64,000 nt of DNA from Nitrospira sp. (GTDB taxonomy: Bacteria; Nitrospirota; Nitrospiria; Nitrospirales; Nitrospiraceae). A model generated the notes under the pieces. It did not search any database, had not been told where the DNA came from, and saw nothing but the letters and a program-made list of their open reading frames with translations. The stretch lies in contig JACOEL010000010.1 in NCBI GenBank assembly GCA_024998625.1, positions 97,994 through 161,993 on the forward strand, given 5' to 3'. A program made the translations under genes and the position numbers. Within the stretch, counting starts at the first letter, position 1; each line of letters begins with the position of its first letter. Positions 42,752 to 51,190 of this stretch are shown here, in pieces.

Positions 42752-44008
42752 CTAAGGGTAGAGCCCGCGTTGGAGATGCGCCTGGGCCACCTTGTCGATG
42801 CCCGACATCAACGCCGCCATGCGCATCGTCGTCCGCTTCTCTACTGAGAAGCGCAGGGTTCGATGGAAGGCACTGGTGATGATGTCTTGCAGCCGGTCTT
42901 GAATATCTTTGGCTTTCCAGAAGAATCGCTGCACGTCCTGCACCCATTCAAAGTAGGAGACGATCACGCCGCCCGAGTTCGCCAGAATGTCGGGAATGAT
43001 AAAGACGCCCTTGTCGGTCAGGATGCGGTCGGCCTCCAGCGTCGTCGGACCGTTCGCGCCCTCCGCCAGAATTCGACAGCGCAACTTGGATGCGTTGGTA
43101 TGGGTAATTTGCTCGGAGAGCGCGGCAGGAACCAGCACCGTGCAATCGAGTTGCAGCAACTCTTCATTGGTAATCGACTCGCCCAGCTTGATGTCGCGTA
43201 ACGGTTCGTGTTTGTCGCGATAGCGGTGGAGCACGTCGGCAACGTCCAGACCCTTCGGGTTGTATAATCCGCCGCTGACGTCGCTCACGGCGACGATTTT
43301 CGCTCCGGCTTGCTGCATGATGAGGGCCGTATGAGAGCCGACATTGCCGAACCCTTGAACGGCGACGGTCGATTTGGAGACATCCAACTTCAGGTGTTGC
43401 AGGGCTTCCAGTGTGACGTAGGAGACGCCGCGACCGGTGGCTTCCTCCCGACCCAGGCTGCCGCCGATCGATAAGGGTTTGCCGGTGACGACCCCCTGCA
43501 CGGCATAGCCGACCTGCTGGCTGTAGGTATCCATGATCCAGGCCATGACCTGCTGATCCGTCCCGACATCAGGTGCCGGGACATCTTTGTCCGGCCCGAT
43601 CAACGGAAAAATTTCCGCCGCGTACCGACGAGTCAGGCGTTGCAGTTCCCCGCGGGACAGCTTCTTGGGATCCACTTTCACGCCGCCTTTTGCGCCGCCA
43701 TAGGGAAGATCCGCCACGGCACATTTCCAGGTCATCCACATCGCCAGCGCGGCCACCTCGCCAAGATTCACGTCTGGATGATATCGGATGCCGCCCTTGC
43801 AGGGGCCTCGCGCGGAATCGTGCTGGACACGGTATCCGGTAAACACTTCCACATGTCCGTCATCCATCTTCACCGGGATGCTGACCAGCAGGGAGCGCTG
43901 CGGCAGTTTTAAGCGCTCGCGCAGATTCGTGTCGAGGCGCATGGATTCTGCCGCTTCGTTAAACTGGGCGACGGCGAGCCGAAAGGTGTGAGTATCGAAT
44001 TCGTTCAT
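42752..44008 (-). CDS. gdhA: Glutamate dehydrogenase (Glu/Leu/Phe/Val family)
   Basis: 418 residues. It interconverts glutamate and 2-oxoglutarate plus ammonium. The N-terminal domain has GPCKGGIRYHPDV and the catalytic-lysine motif DLPYGGAKGGV. The NAD(P) domain has VAVQGFGNVGSHTALIMQQAGAKIV and ILAEGANGPTT. The length and the AVSDVSGGLYN segment fit glutamate dehydrogenase, but leucine dehydrogenase-type specificity is not formally excluded. The ATG at 44008 overlaps the lipB stop (ATGA), so the two are translationally coupled. It offers an ammonium-assimilation route. Confidence 0.93.
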   Translation of the reverse strand: MNEFDTHTFRLAVAQFNEAAESMRLDTNLRERLKLPQRSLLVSIPVKMDDGHVEVFTGYRVQHDSARGPCKGGIRYHPDVNLGEVAALAMWMTWKCAVADLPYGGAKGGVKVDPKKLSRGELQRLTRRYAAEIFPLIGPDKDVPAPDVGTDQQVMAWIMDTYSQQVGYAVQGVVTGKPLSIGGSLGREEATGRGVSYVTLEALQHLKLDVSKSTVAVQGFGNVGSHTALIMQQAGAKIVAVSDVSGGLYNPKGLDVADVLHRYRDKHEPLRDIKLGESITNEELLQLDCTVLVPAALSEQITHTNASKLRCRILAEGANGPTTLEADRILTDKGVFIIPDILANSGGVIVSYFEWVQDVQRFFWKAKDIQDRLQDIITSAFHRTLRFSVEKRTTMRMAALMSGIDKVAQAHLQRGLYP

Positions 44009-44835
44009 CACGTGACTCCTTGCTGGTGAGTAGCGCGCGGAGGGAAAGATTCCTGAGTCGTCGCCGGTGATGTTTCCATCAGACCCAGGAACCGGTCCGG
44101 TCCGATGTGTGCGGTCCAGTCCAGATGAAACCGTTGAGCAAAATTGGCGGCCAGCCTCTCCTGGACTGGGCCCATCTCGGGCGCTTCTCCTAAGAGTGCC
44201 GCCATGGACGTCACTCGGCAGTCGGTAATTCCGCAGGGGACAATGTGAGAAAACGGCGCCAGGTCCAGACAGACATTCAGCGCGAAACCATGCGTCGTGA
44301 CGCCTTGTGAAATGCGCACGCCGATGGAGGCGATTTTCGATGGGACGCCCCCTCCCACCCATACTCCCGGCAGCCGCTCCCGGCGATGTCCGGTAATACC
44401 CCACTCAGCCAGGGTGCTGATGATCACGTCTTCCAATCGATGCACATAGGCCTTCGGTCCGGCACAGAAATCGGAAAGGCGGAGAACGGGGTAGCCGATC
44501 AACTGGCCCGGTCCGTGGTAGGTGATCGACCCGCCGCGCTCCGTGTGAATCACGGGGATGCCTGATTCCTGCGTCAGGCGGTTCTCTCCAGGCCAATGCT
44601 GGTCTTGGGTCGTGCGGCCTACGGTAAACACGGGAGGGTGTTCCAGGAGTAGGAGCAGATCCTCGCAACGGTCGGCCGCCCGCTCAGTCCGGCAGGCCCG
44701 TTGCAGACTCCAGGCCGTCTCGTAGGGGAGGGGCTTGCAGCGTATCAGGATGCCCGCTCGGGACGCCTGAGTCTGCGCAGGCACGTTCGAGATCGGGTGC
44801 GCGGATTCCGTCTGGAGGGGCTGATCGAGTTTCAT
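44008..44835 (-). CDS. lipB: Octanoyl-[acyl carrier protein]:protein octanoyltransferase
   Basis: Starts lipoate attachment by moving octanoyl groups from ACP to lipoyl domains. 275 residues with LLLLEHPPVFTVGRTT, the RGGSITYHGPGQLIGYPVL signature, KIASIGVRISQGVTTHGFALNV (catalytic Lys) and HIVPCGITDCRVTSM (catalytic Cys). The N-terminus carries an extra 25 residues compared with typical LipB. It lies between htrA (3-base gap) and gdhA (ATGA overlap). Confidence 0.94.
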   Translation of the reverse strand: MKLDQPLQTESAHPISNVPAQTQASRAGILIRCKPLPYETAWSLQRACRTERAADRCEDLLLLLEHPPVFTVGRTTQDQHWPGENRLTQESGIPVIHTERGGSITYHGPGQLIGYPVLRLSDFCAGPKAYVHRLEDVIISTLAEWGITGHRRERLPGVWVGGGVPSKIASIGVRISQGVTTHGFALNVCLDLAPFSHIVPCGITDCRVTSMAALLGEAPEMGPVQERLAANFAQRFHLDWTAHIGPDRFLGLMETSPATTQESFPPRATHQQGVT

Positions 44836-44838
44836 GGG

Positions 44839-45945
44839 TTACGGCCGTGCCGGACCGGGTCGTGACACAATGATGGTGCCCGTGCCGGCCTTCCCTTGCG
44901 TGGTGACTTGAAACGACATCTGGTCGCTCGCGCGACTCACGGCGTGCCAGAAATCTCCGATGTTGTAGAGCGGATGGTTATCGATGGCGGTCACCACATC
45001 CCCGGATTGCAATCCGGCTCGCCCGGCCGGTTTAGCCGGATCCACTGAAAGCGCGAGGATGCCCCGGTCACTCTCCAGATCGAAGCTCGCGGCGACACTC
45101 GGGGTGATCGTCAGCGGGATCAAGCCGAGGTCCGGCCGCAGGACGGAGCCGCGATCCATCATGGAGTGAAGGTGTGGTGTCACCGCCTCCATGGCAATGG
45201 CGTAACTGATGGCCTGTGCGGAAGGAGCAATCGCGACATTGATGCCCACGACCTGGCCGTATCGATCGACCAAGGGGCCGCCGCTGTTCCCCGGGTTGAT
45301 GGCGGCATCTGTTTGGAGCAGATCGTACAAGGTTTCACCTTCCGGCGTGAGCACCGAGCGATCGAGTGCGCTGATGACGCCGACCGTGACGGTGGAGCCT
45401 CCCTTCAGGGCGAGGGGGTTCCCGATGGCGATCACGGTTTCACCGATTTCGAAGGAGGTGCGCCGGCTGAATTCGGCCGGGACCAAATCCGGAGCGGTGA
45501 TTCTGACGAGGGCGAGATCGAGCAGAAAATCACGAGCGACGACTCGCCCCGGTGTGAGCCGGCCGGTCGAGAGTCCCACCACGACGCTGGTCACGCCCTG
45601 CACCAGGTGATTATTGGTCAGGATGTGCCCGCCGGCATCAAGAATCACGCCGGAGCCGGAGCCCGGCGGGGCCCCGTGTTGAGAGCCTCCCTGGGGAATG
45701 CCACGCGTGAGCACGGTGACGACCGACGGACGGACCTTTGCCACAACAGCGGGTACCGACAGTTCTGTGAGCGAGGTCGATTCATTGGGGTTGTGGCCTG
45801 CGCCGTTCGCCGGTGTGCAGAGGCTAAAGATGGAGCAGGAAAGCAGTCCCCAGGCGAGCCATCGTGTCCGATCGGGTCGGGCGGCAGAGGGGCGACTATA
45901 GGGGACTGTCAGCATAGGGGGAGAGCCGTTCCTGCGTTGCCGCAT
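44839..45945 (-). CDS. HtrA/DegP-type periplasmic serine protease
   Basis: About 368 residues if started at 45945 (45915 is also plausible). A hydrophobic segment (WLAWGLLSCSIFSLCTPANG) exports it. The trypsin-like triad is complete: His in GHILTNNHLVQG, Asp in LLDLALVRI and Ser in INPGNSGGPLVDRYG. One C-terminal PDZ domain follows (GILALSVDPAKPAGRAGLQSGDVVTAID). One PDZ rather than two resembles DegS or HhoB. It degrades or senses misfolded envelope proteins. It heads the htrA-lipB-gdhA run after the sigma-factor terminator. Confidence 0.9.
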   Translation of the reverse strand: MRQRRNGSPPMLTVPYSRPSAARPDRTRWLAWGLLSCSIFSLCTPANGAGHNPNESTSLTELSVPAVVAKVRPSVVTVLTRGIPQGGSQHGAPPGSGSGVILDAGGHILTNNHLVQGVTSVVVGLSTGRLTPGRVVARDFLLDLALVRITAPDLVPAEFSRRTSFEIGETVIAIGNPLALKGGSTVTVGVISALDRSVLTPEGETLYDLLQTDAAINPGNSGGPLVDRYGQVVGINVAIAPSAQAISYAIAMEAVTPHLHSMMDRGSVLRPDLGLIPLTITPSVAASFDLESDRGILALSVDPAKPAGRAGLQSGDVVTAIDNHPLYNIGDFWHAVSRASDQMSFQVTTQGKAGTGTIIVSRPGPARP

Positions 45946-45977
45946 TCTCTCACAATAGGATGCATGGCGAAAGCGCG

Positions 45978-46013
45978 GCAAAAACAACACGGGCGAGGTA
46001 TCACCCTCGCCCG
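45978..46013 (-). terminator. Rho-independent terminator of the sigma-factor gene
   Basis: On the minus strand a perfect 9-bp GC-rich stem (CGGGCGAGG and CCTCGCCCG, 6-base loop at 45999-46004) is followed directly by TGTTGTTTTT. It begins 30 bases after the sigma-factor stop. Confidence 0.85.
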
Positions 46014-46043
46014 CATCGCGCTGCCGTATGAAGCATCTCGTGG

Positions 46044-47303
46044 TTACTTGATGGCCGCGAACATCTCCTTGACCATCGGGGTCTTAAGTTTCTTCAGGGC
46101 TTTGGCTTCGATCTGCCGGATCCGTTCGCGAGTGACCGACAGATGCTGCCCGACCTGCTCCAGTGTACGCGCCTGGTCTTCCCCGATCCCGAAGCGCAAC
46201 CGGATGACGGTTTGCTCTCTGGGGGTCAGTGTGCCGAGAATGCGGTCCATTTCACGGGTGAGCTCCGTGCGGTTCACATGGGCGTCCGGCGGGACCGCCT
46301 GCCGGTCCGGCAGCAATTCGCCCAGCTCCGTGCCGCCATCTCCGACCCGATGCTCCAGCGCCACCGGTTCCTGGAAGGCCTGAATGGTCTCATGCAGCCG
46401 ATCGGGGCGCATCCGCATGGTGGAGGCCACTTCTTCCAGGCGCGGCTGTCGTCCTAACTGTTGGACAAGACGGCGCGAGGCCCGGAGAATGCGGTTCGAA
46501 GCTTCCGTCTGATGCACAGGAATCCTGATGGTGCGTGACTGATCGGCCAGGGATCTGGTGATACCCTGCCGGATCCACCATGTCGCATAGGTACTGAACT
46601 TGAACCCCTTCCGGTGCTGGTACCGCTCAGCGGCCTTCATCAATCCGATATTGCCTTCCTGGACCAGATCCAACAGGGTCAGGCCACGTCCGGTGTAATG
46701 CTTGGCCACATTCACAACCAGGCGAAGGTTACAGCGCACCAGCTCGTCTTTCGCCGTCTCCAGGGTGATGCGTGAGGCTTTCAGTTGCGTCAAGGCCGCA
46801 TCCAGTTCCTTGCGGACCGAGACGGGCACTCTGCCACCGGTGGTGGCGTCCAGTTGGAGATCTTCCAGTGCGCGTTCCGCCTGATTAAGGGCAGTGGCTG
46901 AGAGCCCGCTCAGACGGCGCACTGTATTGAGCGTCTGGAGGCACTCGGTTGTGCGGTCGGTTCGTTTCAGGCGTCCGCCGGTTTTGACCGCTTGTTGAAG
47001 AGTCTGCCGGATTTGGCGTGTGCCGAGATCAAGTTGTTTCGCCAGGGCAATCTCTTCCTCCCGTTCGAGCAGCGCGCGTTCGCCGAACGAACGGAAGTAG
47101 AGGGATTCCAGGAGAAAGGGCGAAGAGGCCGAGCGCGCAGGTTTCTCAGTCGCCGTGTCCTCGGAGTCCCCCTCGGTATCTGCCTGGTCGCCTTGCACGA
47201 TGCTGTCCAGCAGCGTGCTGGCTTCCGGGTCATCGGCATCTGGATCCACCTCAGCCGCAACCGTCGGTTCTGTATCGTCTTGAATCGCGAGCGCATCTTT
47301 CAT
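46044..47303 (-). CDS. Sigma-70 family RNA polymerase sigma factor (group 1/2 type)
   Basis: 419 residues from the ATG at 47303, preferred over GTG 47312 on ribosome-site spacing (GAGGGG). After an acidic N-terminal 65 residues come region 1.2 ([14 protein letters not shown]), region 2 ([49 protein letters not shown]), region 3 ([14 protein letters not shown]) and region 4 ([41 protein letters not shown]; key parts only). Region 2.4 and the HTH are of primary type. The size and short region 1 suit an RpoS-like alternative primary sigma factor rather than the housekeeping RpoD. It has its own strong terminator. Confidence 0.9.
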   Translation of the reverse strand: MKDALAIQDDTEPTVAAEVDPDADDPEASTLLDSIVQGDQADTEGDSEDTATEKPARSASSPFLLESLYFRSFGERALLEREEEIALAKQLDLGTRQIRQTLQQAVKTGGRLKRTDRTTECLQTLNTVRRLSGLSATALNQAERALEDLQLDATTGGRVPVSVRKELDAALTQLKASRITLETAKDELVRCNLRLVVNVAKHYTGRGLTLLDLVQEGNIGLMKAAERYQHRKGFKFSTYATWWIRQGITRSLADQSRTIRIPVHQTEASNRILRASRRLVQQLGRQPRLEEVASTMRMRPDRLHETIQAFQEPVALEHRVGDGGTELGELLPDRQAVPPDAHVNRTELTREMDRILGTLTPREQTVIRLRFGIGEDQARTLEQVGQHLSVTRERIRQIEAKALKKLKTPMVKEMFAAIK

Positions 47304-47600
47304 TGTTGTCACCCCTCTTCCCCGTCCTGGGGAGGTTCGCTTATGGTACAGCTTGGAGAGGCTGCCTGTTCTACTACATCATTAGAGGCAGGGCGGTAAA
47401 AAAGGATTCACTCTCGTTCGTGCCCGCTCTGGACTCCGTCGCTCAGTGGTATTACGAGACAGAGGGCAATCCGGATTGCCCACGAGACGAGATAGGGCCG
47501 CTCCTGTCGGTGTCAAGAGGCGCGACGAAGCGGCCTGCCGGAACAGCGTCACCGGTGATTCGGTTGAAAACCCGCGGGCAGTCTCCTAGAATGCCGGGCT

Positions 47601-48479
47601 ATGTCACAACTACAAAACGGCGAACGTGTTCATCTGGTCGACAAAAAGGGCCGGCAATATGCCCTGACATTGAAAGCCGGAGATATCTATCACTTCAGCG
47701 GCGAAACGATTCCGCACGATGAGCTCATCGGCAAGCCGGACGGTACCGTGGTGACCCTCTCGAAGGGCAGACGGTTCCTCGCGCTTCGGCCGACCTTCGG
47801 GGAATATGTCCTAAAAATGCCTCGCGGGGCCCAGGTACTCTATCCCAAAGACCTGTCGTTGATCCCGATGTGGGCGGATGTCTATCCCGGCGCGCGGGTC
47901 TTCGAGGCCGGAACCGGGTCCGGAGCGCTTACGATGGCGTTGTTGCGTGCCGTGGGACCGACCGGCCTGGTCGTCACCTACGAAGCCCGTGACGATTTTG
48001 CCCGTACGGCATTGACCAACATCGAGCGCTATATGGGGCCCGTGTCCACCCTCATGCCCTGTCACAAGAATGCCTACGAAGGCATCGATGTGCTGGAAGA
48101 CGGACGCTTGTTCGATCGCCTGGTGCTGGATTTGCCAGAACCCTGGCAGGTGGTGCCGCATGCGGCAAAAGTTCTGCGCTCGGGCGGTATTTATTTAAGT
48201 TTCGTGCCGACCATCCCACAGGTAATGCAAACCGTGGAGGCGCTGGAGCGCACGTCGGTCTTCGGCATGATCGAAACCTTTGAAACGTTGTTGCGGACCT
48301 GGTCGATTCAGGGGCGGAGTGTCCGGCCTGATCATCGCATGGTGGCGCATTCGGGCTTCCTGACCGTCGCACGAAAGGTCGAAGCGGACTGGTGGTCTCG
48401 TCCGGGCAAACCGGTCGAGGTAGAAGCAGCCGGCGAGCAGGATGACGAAGCGCACGAGGGGGAGGACGCACAGGCATGA
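47601..48479 (+). CDS. trmI: tRNA (adenine-58-N1)-methyltransferase
   Basis: 292 residues. It makes m1A58 in the T loop of tRNA. The N-terminal beta domain (MSQLQNGERVHLVDKKGRQY) and the Rossmann domain with VFEAGTGSGALTMALLRAVGPTG, YEARDDFARTAL and DRLVLDLPEPWQV fit the TrmI family, including the catalytic Asp in LDLPEPW. The last 30 residues are acidic and variable. The preceding gap 47304-47600 is the divergent promoter region with the sigma-factor gene; no motif there was convincing. The stop overlaps the next gene (ATGA). Confidence 0.93.
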   Translation: MSQLQNGERVHLVDKKGRQYALTLKAGDIYHFSGETIPHDELIGKPDGTVVTLSKGRRFLALRPTFGEYVLKMPRGAQVLYPKDLSLIPMWADVYPGARVFEAGTGSGALTMALLRAVGPTGLVVTYEARDDFARTALTNIERYMGPVSTLMPCHKNAYEGIDVLEDGRLFDRLVLDLPEPWQVVPHAAKVLRSGGIYLSFVPTIPQVMQTVEALERTSVFGMIETFETLLRTWSIQGRSVRPDHRMVAHSGFLTVARKVEADWWSRPGKPVEVEAAGEQDDEAHEGEDAQA

Positions 48480-49237
48480 ATCGGTTACAGGGGAAAGTGG
48501 CCATCATCACCGGCGGGAATGCGGGAATCGGGGAGGCAATCGCGAAGCTGTTCGCGGATGAAGGTGCCTCCGTCGTGGTAACCGGTCGCCGGAAGGAAGA
48601 GCTCGACCGGGTGGTGAAGGGGATCGGTGTGAACGGAGGGCGGGCGCTGGCAGTGGTCGGATCCGTCACGGATGAGGCCCACGTGCAGGAGGTGGTCGCG
48701 CAGACCCTGCGGACCTTCGGCAAGCTGCATATTCTGGTGAACAACGCCGGAATTGGCGATTTCGGCAAACGACTTCACGAAATGGACGATGCCACCTGGG
48801 CAAAGGTGCTGGACATCAATCTCACGGGGGTCTTCCGGATGACCCGCGCAGTTCTTCCGGAGCTGATGAAGGGTGGGGGCGGTTCGATCCTCAACATTTC
48901 CACCGTGGCGAGCCTGGTCGGGATCCGCGGTCTGTCGGCCTATGCCGCGTCCAAGGGCGGCTTGGACTCGTTGACTCGGTCCATCGCCGTCGATTACGCG
49001 CAGGACAACATCCGCTGCAACGTCATGAATCCAGGCCTGGTGGACACGCCCATGGCGGCGCCCTTGATGGCCGATCCTGCCAGCCTCGAACCGATCATGG
49101 CCCAGTATGCCATCCGTCGGCCCGGCAAGCCGGAAGAAGTGGCGAAGATGGCACTCTACCTCGCATCCGACGAGGCCACCTGGGTGACCGGAGGGACGTT
49201 CCCGATCGATGGCGGCATGACCATCAGTAAGGGATGA
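48476..49237 (+). CDS. Short-chain dehydrogenase/reductase
   Basis: 253-residue Rossmann oxidoreductase. It has the cofactor motif TGGNAGIGEAIAKLF (T-G-x3-G-x-G), VNNAGIGDFG (NNAG) and the catalytic S, YAASKGG (Y-x3-K) with the upstream Ser in ISTVAS. The R-R-x-E at the end of beta 2 (VTGRRKEEL) suggests NADP. The substrate is unknown. The start overlaps the trmI stop by four bases. Confidence 0.92.
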   Translation: MNRLQGKVAIITGGNAGIGEAIAKLFADEGASVVVTGRRKEELDRVVKGIGVNGGRALAVVGSVTDEAHVQEVVAQTLRTFGKLHILVNNAGIGDFGKRLHEMDDATWAKVLDINLTGVFRMTRAVLPELMKGGGGSILNISTVASLVGIRGLSAYAASKGGLDSLTRSIAVDYAQDNIRCNVMNPGLVDTPMAAPLMADPASLEPIMAQYAIRRPGKPEEVAKMALYLASDEATWVTGGTFPIDGGMTISKG

Positions 49238-49327
49238 GGAACAGAAGGTGACGGCCTGTCGCGGCCTGGGACGACGACCTCCGGAAGGATGCTGCGACGC
49301 AGAGTCGCAGGAAGCGAGGAGGCGATC

Positions 49328-49663
49328 ATGAGTGGCTTGCCACGTATCAACGCGCTTGTAATTCCGGTCCTCTTTTTGGCTGCCGTCTTGTACGGGGTGC
49401 TGGAATCAAGCCTGGCGCTGGCGCGAGCGGAGGGTGGCACGGAATTCGTGGGAATGGTCTTGTCGGTGGATGCGGCATCCGGAAAATTCGCCGTCAAGAA
49501 GGACGGCGGTGGAAGCCGGTTCACCTTCGTCGCCAATGAAAAAACCCATTTCGACGGCGGGGTGAAGGCCGTGAAGGATCTCAAGAAAGACGATCATGTG
49601 ACGGTGCTGTATCAGGTGCAGGGATCTCAGTACACGGCGCTGAACGTGAGGCTCATGAAATAG
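49328..49663 (+). CDS. Small exported beta-rich protein
   Basis: 111 residues from the ATG at 49328, with GAGGAGG just upstream. A signal-like segment (ALVIPVLFLAAVLYGVLESSLALA) is followed by about 75 residues predicting a small beta barrel: EFVGMVLSVDAASGKFAVKK, SRFTFVANEKTHFDGG, DLKKDDHVTVLYQVQG. This resembles OB-like domains of periplasmic proteins of unknown function (DUF5666-like), but assignment by eye is uncertain. It ends 14 bases before aroE. Confidence 0.75.
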   Translation: MSGLPRINALVIPVLFLAAVLYGVLESSLALARAEGGTEFVGMVLSVDAASGKFAVKKDGGGSRFTFVANEKTHFDGGVKAVKDLKKDDHVTVLYQVQGSQYTALNVRLMK

Positions 49664-49676
49664 AAAGCTCCGGCGT

Positions 49677-50531
49677 ATGGACATCACAACTCAAACTCAA
49701 TGGTGCGGCATCATCGGCAATCCGGTCGAACATTCTCTCTCGCCGGCGATTCACAATGCGGCCTTTCAGAAGATGGGGCTGGATCTGGTCTACCTGGCGT
49801 TTCGGGTGGAAGCCCTCGGCGATGCGCTAAAAGGGGTGCGAGCTTTGGGGAATGCGCGAGGGTTCAGCGTGACGATTCCTCACAAAGTGGCGGCGATTCC
49901 GTTTCTCGATGAAGTTGAACCCACCGCCAAACATATCGGTGCGATCAATACCATTGTCGTCGAAGAAGGCAAGTTGAAGGGCTACAACACGGACGCGTCT
50001 GGGGCGTTGCGCGCGTTGAAAGAAGGCGGCGCGCTGCTCGACGGGCATCGGATCCTGATCCTGGGCTCCGGTGGCGCAGCCCGGGCGATTGCCTTCGCGT
50101 TGGCAACCGGGACGGGCATCGCCGGGTTGACGATCCTCGGGATCGAAGAAGCTGAGCGGCAGAAATTGGTGAAGGACTTGCGAGACAAAACGAACATCCC
50201 TATTGAAGATGGCCCGCTCGCGCTCGAGTTGCTTCGCAACTGGGTGCCGCACGTGCGCACCTTGATTCACTGCACGCCGGTCGGGATGTCGCCTCGTGTG
50301 GAGGAGTCCTGTGTGCCGACGAATCTCTTCCGGCCCGAATTGACGGTGATGGATATTGTCTACAATCCGCGCGAAACGAAACTGCTGCAGGAAGCGAAGG
50401 CGGCCGGCTGTCGGACGATTTCCGGTTTGGAGATGTTCCTCAACCAGGCCGCGCTGCAATTTGAGCTGTGGACGAAGCAGCCGGCCCCGGACGATGTCAT
50501 GCGACGGGTCCTGGAGTCTCGATTTGGTTAG
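49677..50531 (+). CDS. aroE: Shikimate dehydrogenase
   Basis: Reduces 3-dehydroshikimate with NADPH. 284 residues: GIIGNPVEHSLSPAIHNAAF (shikimate-binding SxS), VTIPHKVAAIPFLDE (catalytic Lys), GAINTIVVEEGKLKGYNTD, the Rossmann motif ILGSGGAARAIAFAL and the late GLEMFLNQAALQFELW. All family residues are present. It is followed by aroK; the rest of the pathway cluster is at 24918-30419. Confidence 0.96.
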   Translation: MDITTQTQWCGIIGNPVEHSLSPAIHNAAFQKMGLDLVYLAFRVEALGDALKGVRALGNARGFSVTIPHKVAAIPFLDEVEPTAKHIGAINTIVVEEGKLKGYNTDASGALRALKEGGALLDGHRILILGSGGAARAIAFALATGTGIAGLTILGIEEAERQKLVKDLRDKTNIPIEDGPLALELLRNWVPHVRTLIHCTPVGMSPRVEESCVPTNLFRPELTVMDIVYNPRETKLLQEAKAAGCRTISGLEMFLNQAALQFELWTKQPAPDDVMRRVLESRFG

Positions 50532-50597
50532 GACAGCGGTCGGCTTCCCGCAGCAGGGGCCCGCACAAGATTCTTGCTTCAAGGCATGGAGCCGCGC

Positions 50598-51116
50598 ATG
50601 AATCTCGTCTTGATCGGATATCGTGGGACCGGCAAAAGCACTGTTGGAAAAGTGCTGGCGCGTAAGCTGGGCTGCACCGTGGTGTCGACCGATGCCGAGA
50701 TCGTGAAGCGGGCACAGCTGTCCGTGCCTGAGATCGTGAAACAGTTCGGGTGGGATCATTTTCGTGACTTGGAGTCGGCTGTCTGTCGAGATGTTGCCGG
50801 CCGGGACCACTTGATCATCGATACCGGCGGCGGTGTCATCCTACGGCCAGAAAATGTGGACGCGTTACGACGAACCGGGACACTGGTCTGGCTCACCGCG
50901 ACCGTCGAGACGATCACGCGTCGGATCGGCGGTGACACCCAGCGGCCTTCGCTGACGGGGACAAAGTCTTTCACGGAGGAAATTCGGGATGTGTTGGCCG
51001 AGCGCACCCCCAAGTATCAGGCGGCAGCCAACCACGTGGTGTCAACCGATGGGGCCTCGACCGCCGAGGTTGTCGAACGCATTCTGCAACTGCTATCTCA
51101 TGGGTCAGCTGGCTGA
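50598..51116 (+). CDS. aroK: Shikimate kinase
   Basis: Phosphorylates shikimate at O3. 172 residues from the ATG at 50598, which has GGAG 7 bases upstream. It contains Walker A LIGYRGTGKSTVGKVLA, STDAEIVKR (shikimate-binding Asp), FRDLES, the GGGVILRPEN motif and the lid arginines in QRPSLTG. Full length and intact. It ends about 85 bases before tRNA-Arg, where the island begins. Confidence 0.95.
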   Translation: MNLVLIGYRGTGKSTVGKVLARKLGCTVVSTDAEIVKRAQLSVPEIVKQFGWDHFRDLESAVCRDVAGRDHLIIDTGGGVILRPENVDALRRTGTLVWLTATVETITRRIGGDTQRPSLTGTKSFTEEIRDVLAERTPKYQAAANHVVSTDGASTAEVVERILQLLSHGSAG

Positions 51117-51190
51117 AGTATCGAGCCTGTTGGTTGTGACCGTCACCGTTGGGCTCCGCGTTTCTTGACATCCCCTCGGTAACATGGTTC

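Noticed and set aside
44009..44404. Upstream extension of the gdhA frame
   Set aside because: It would run inside lipB in another frame; the ATG at 44008 with the ATGA overlap gives the normal protein length.
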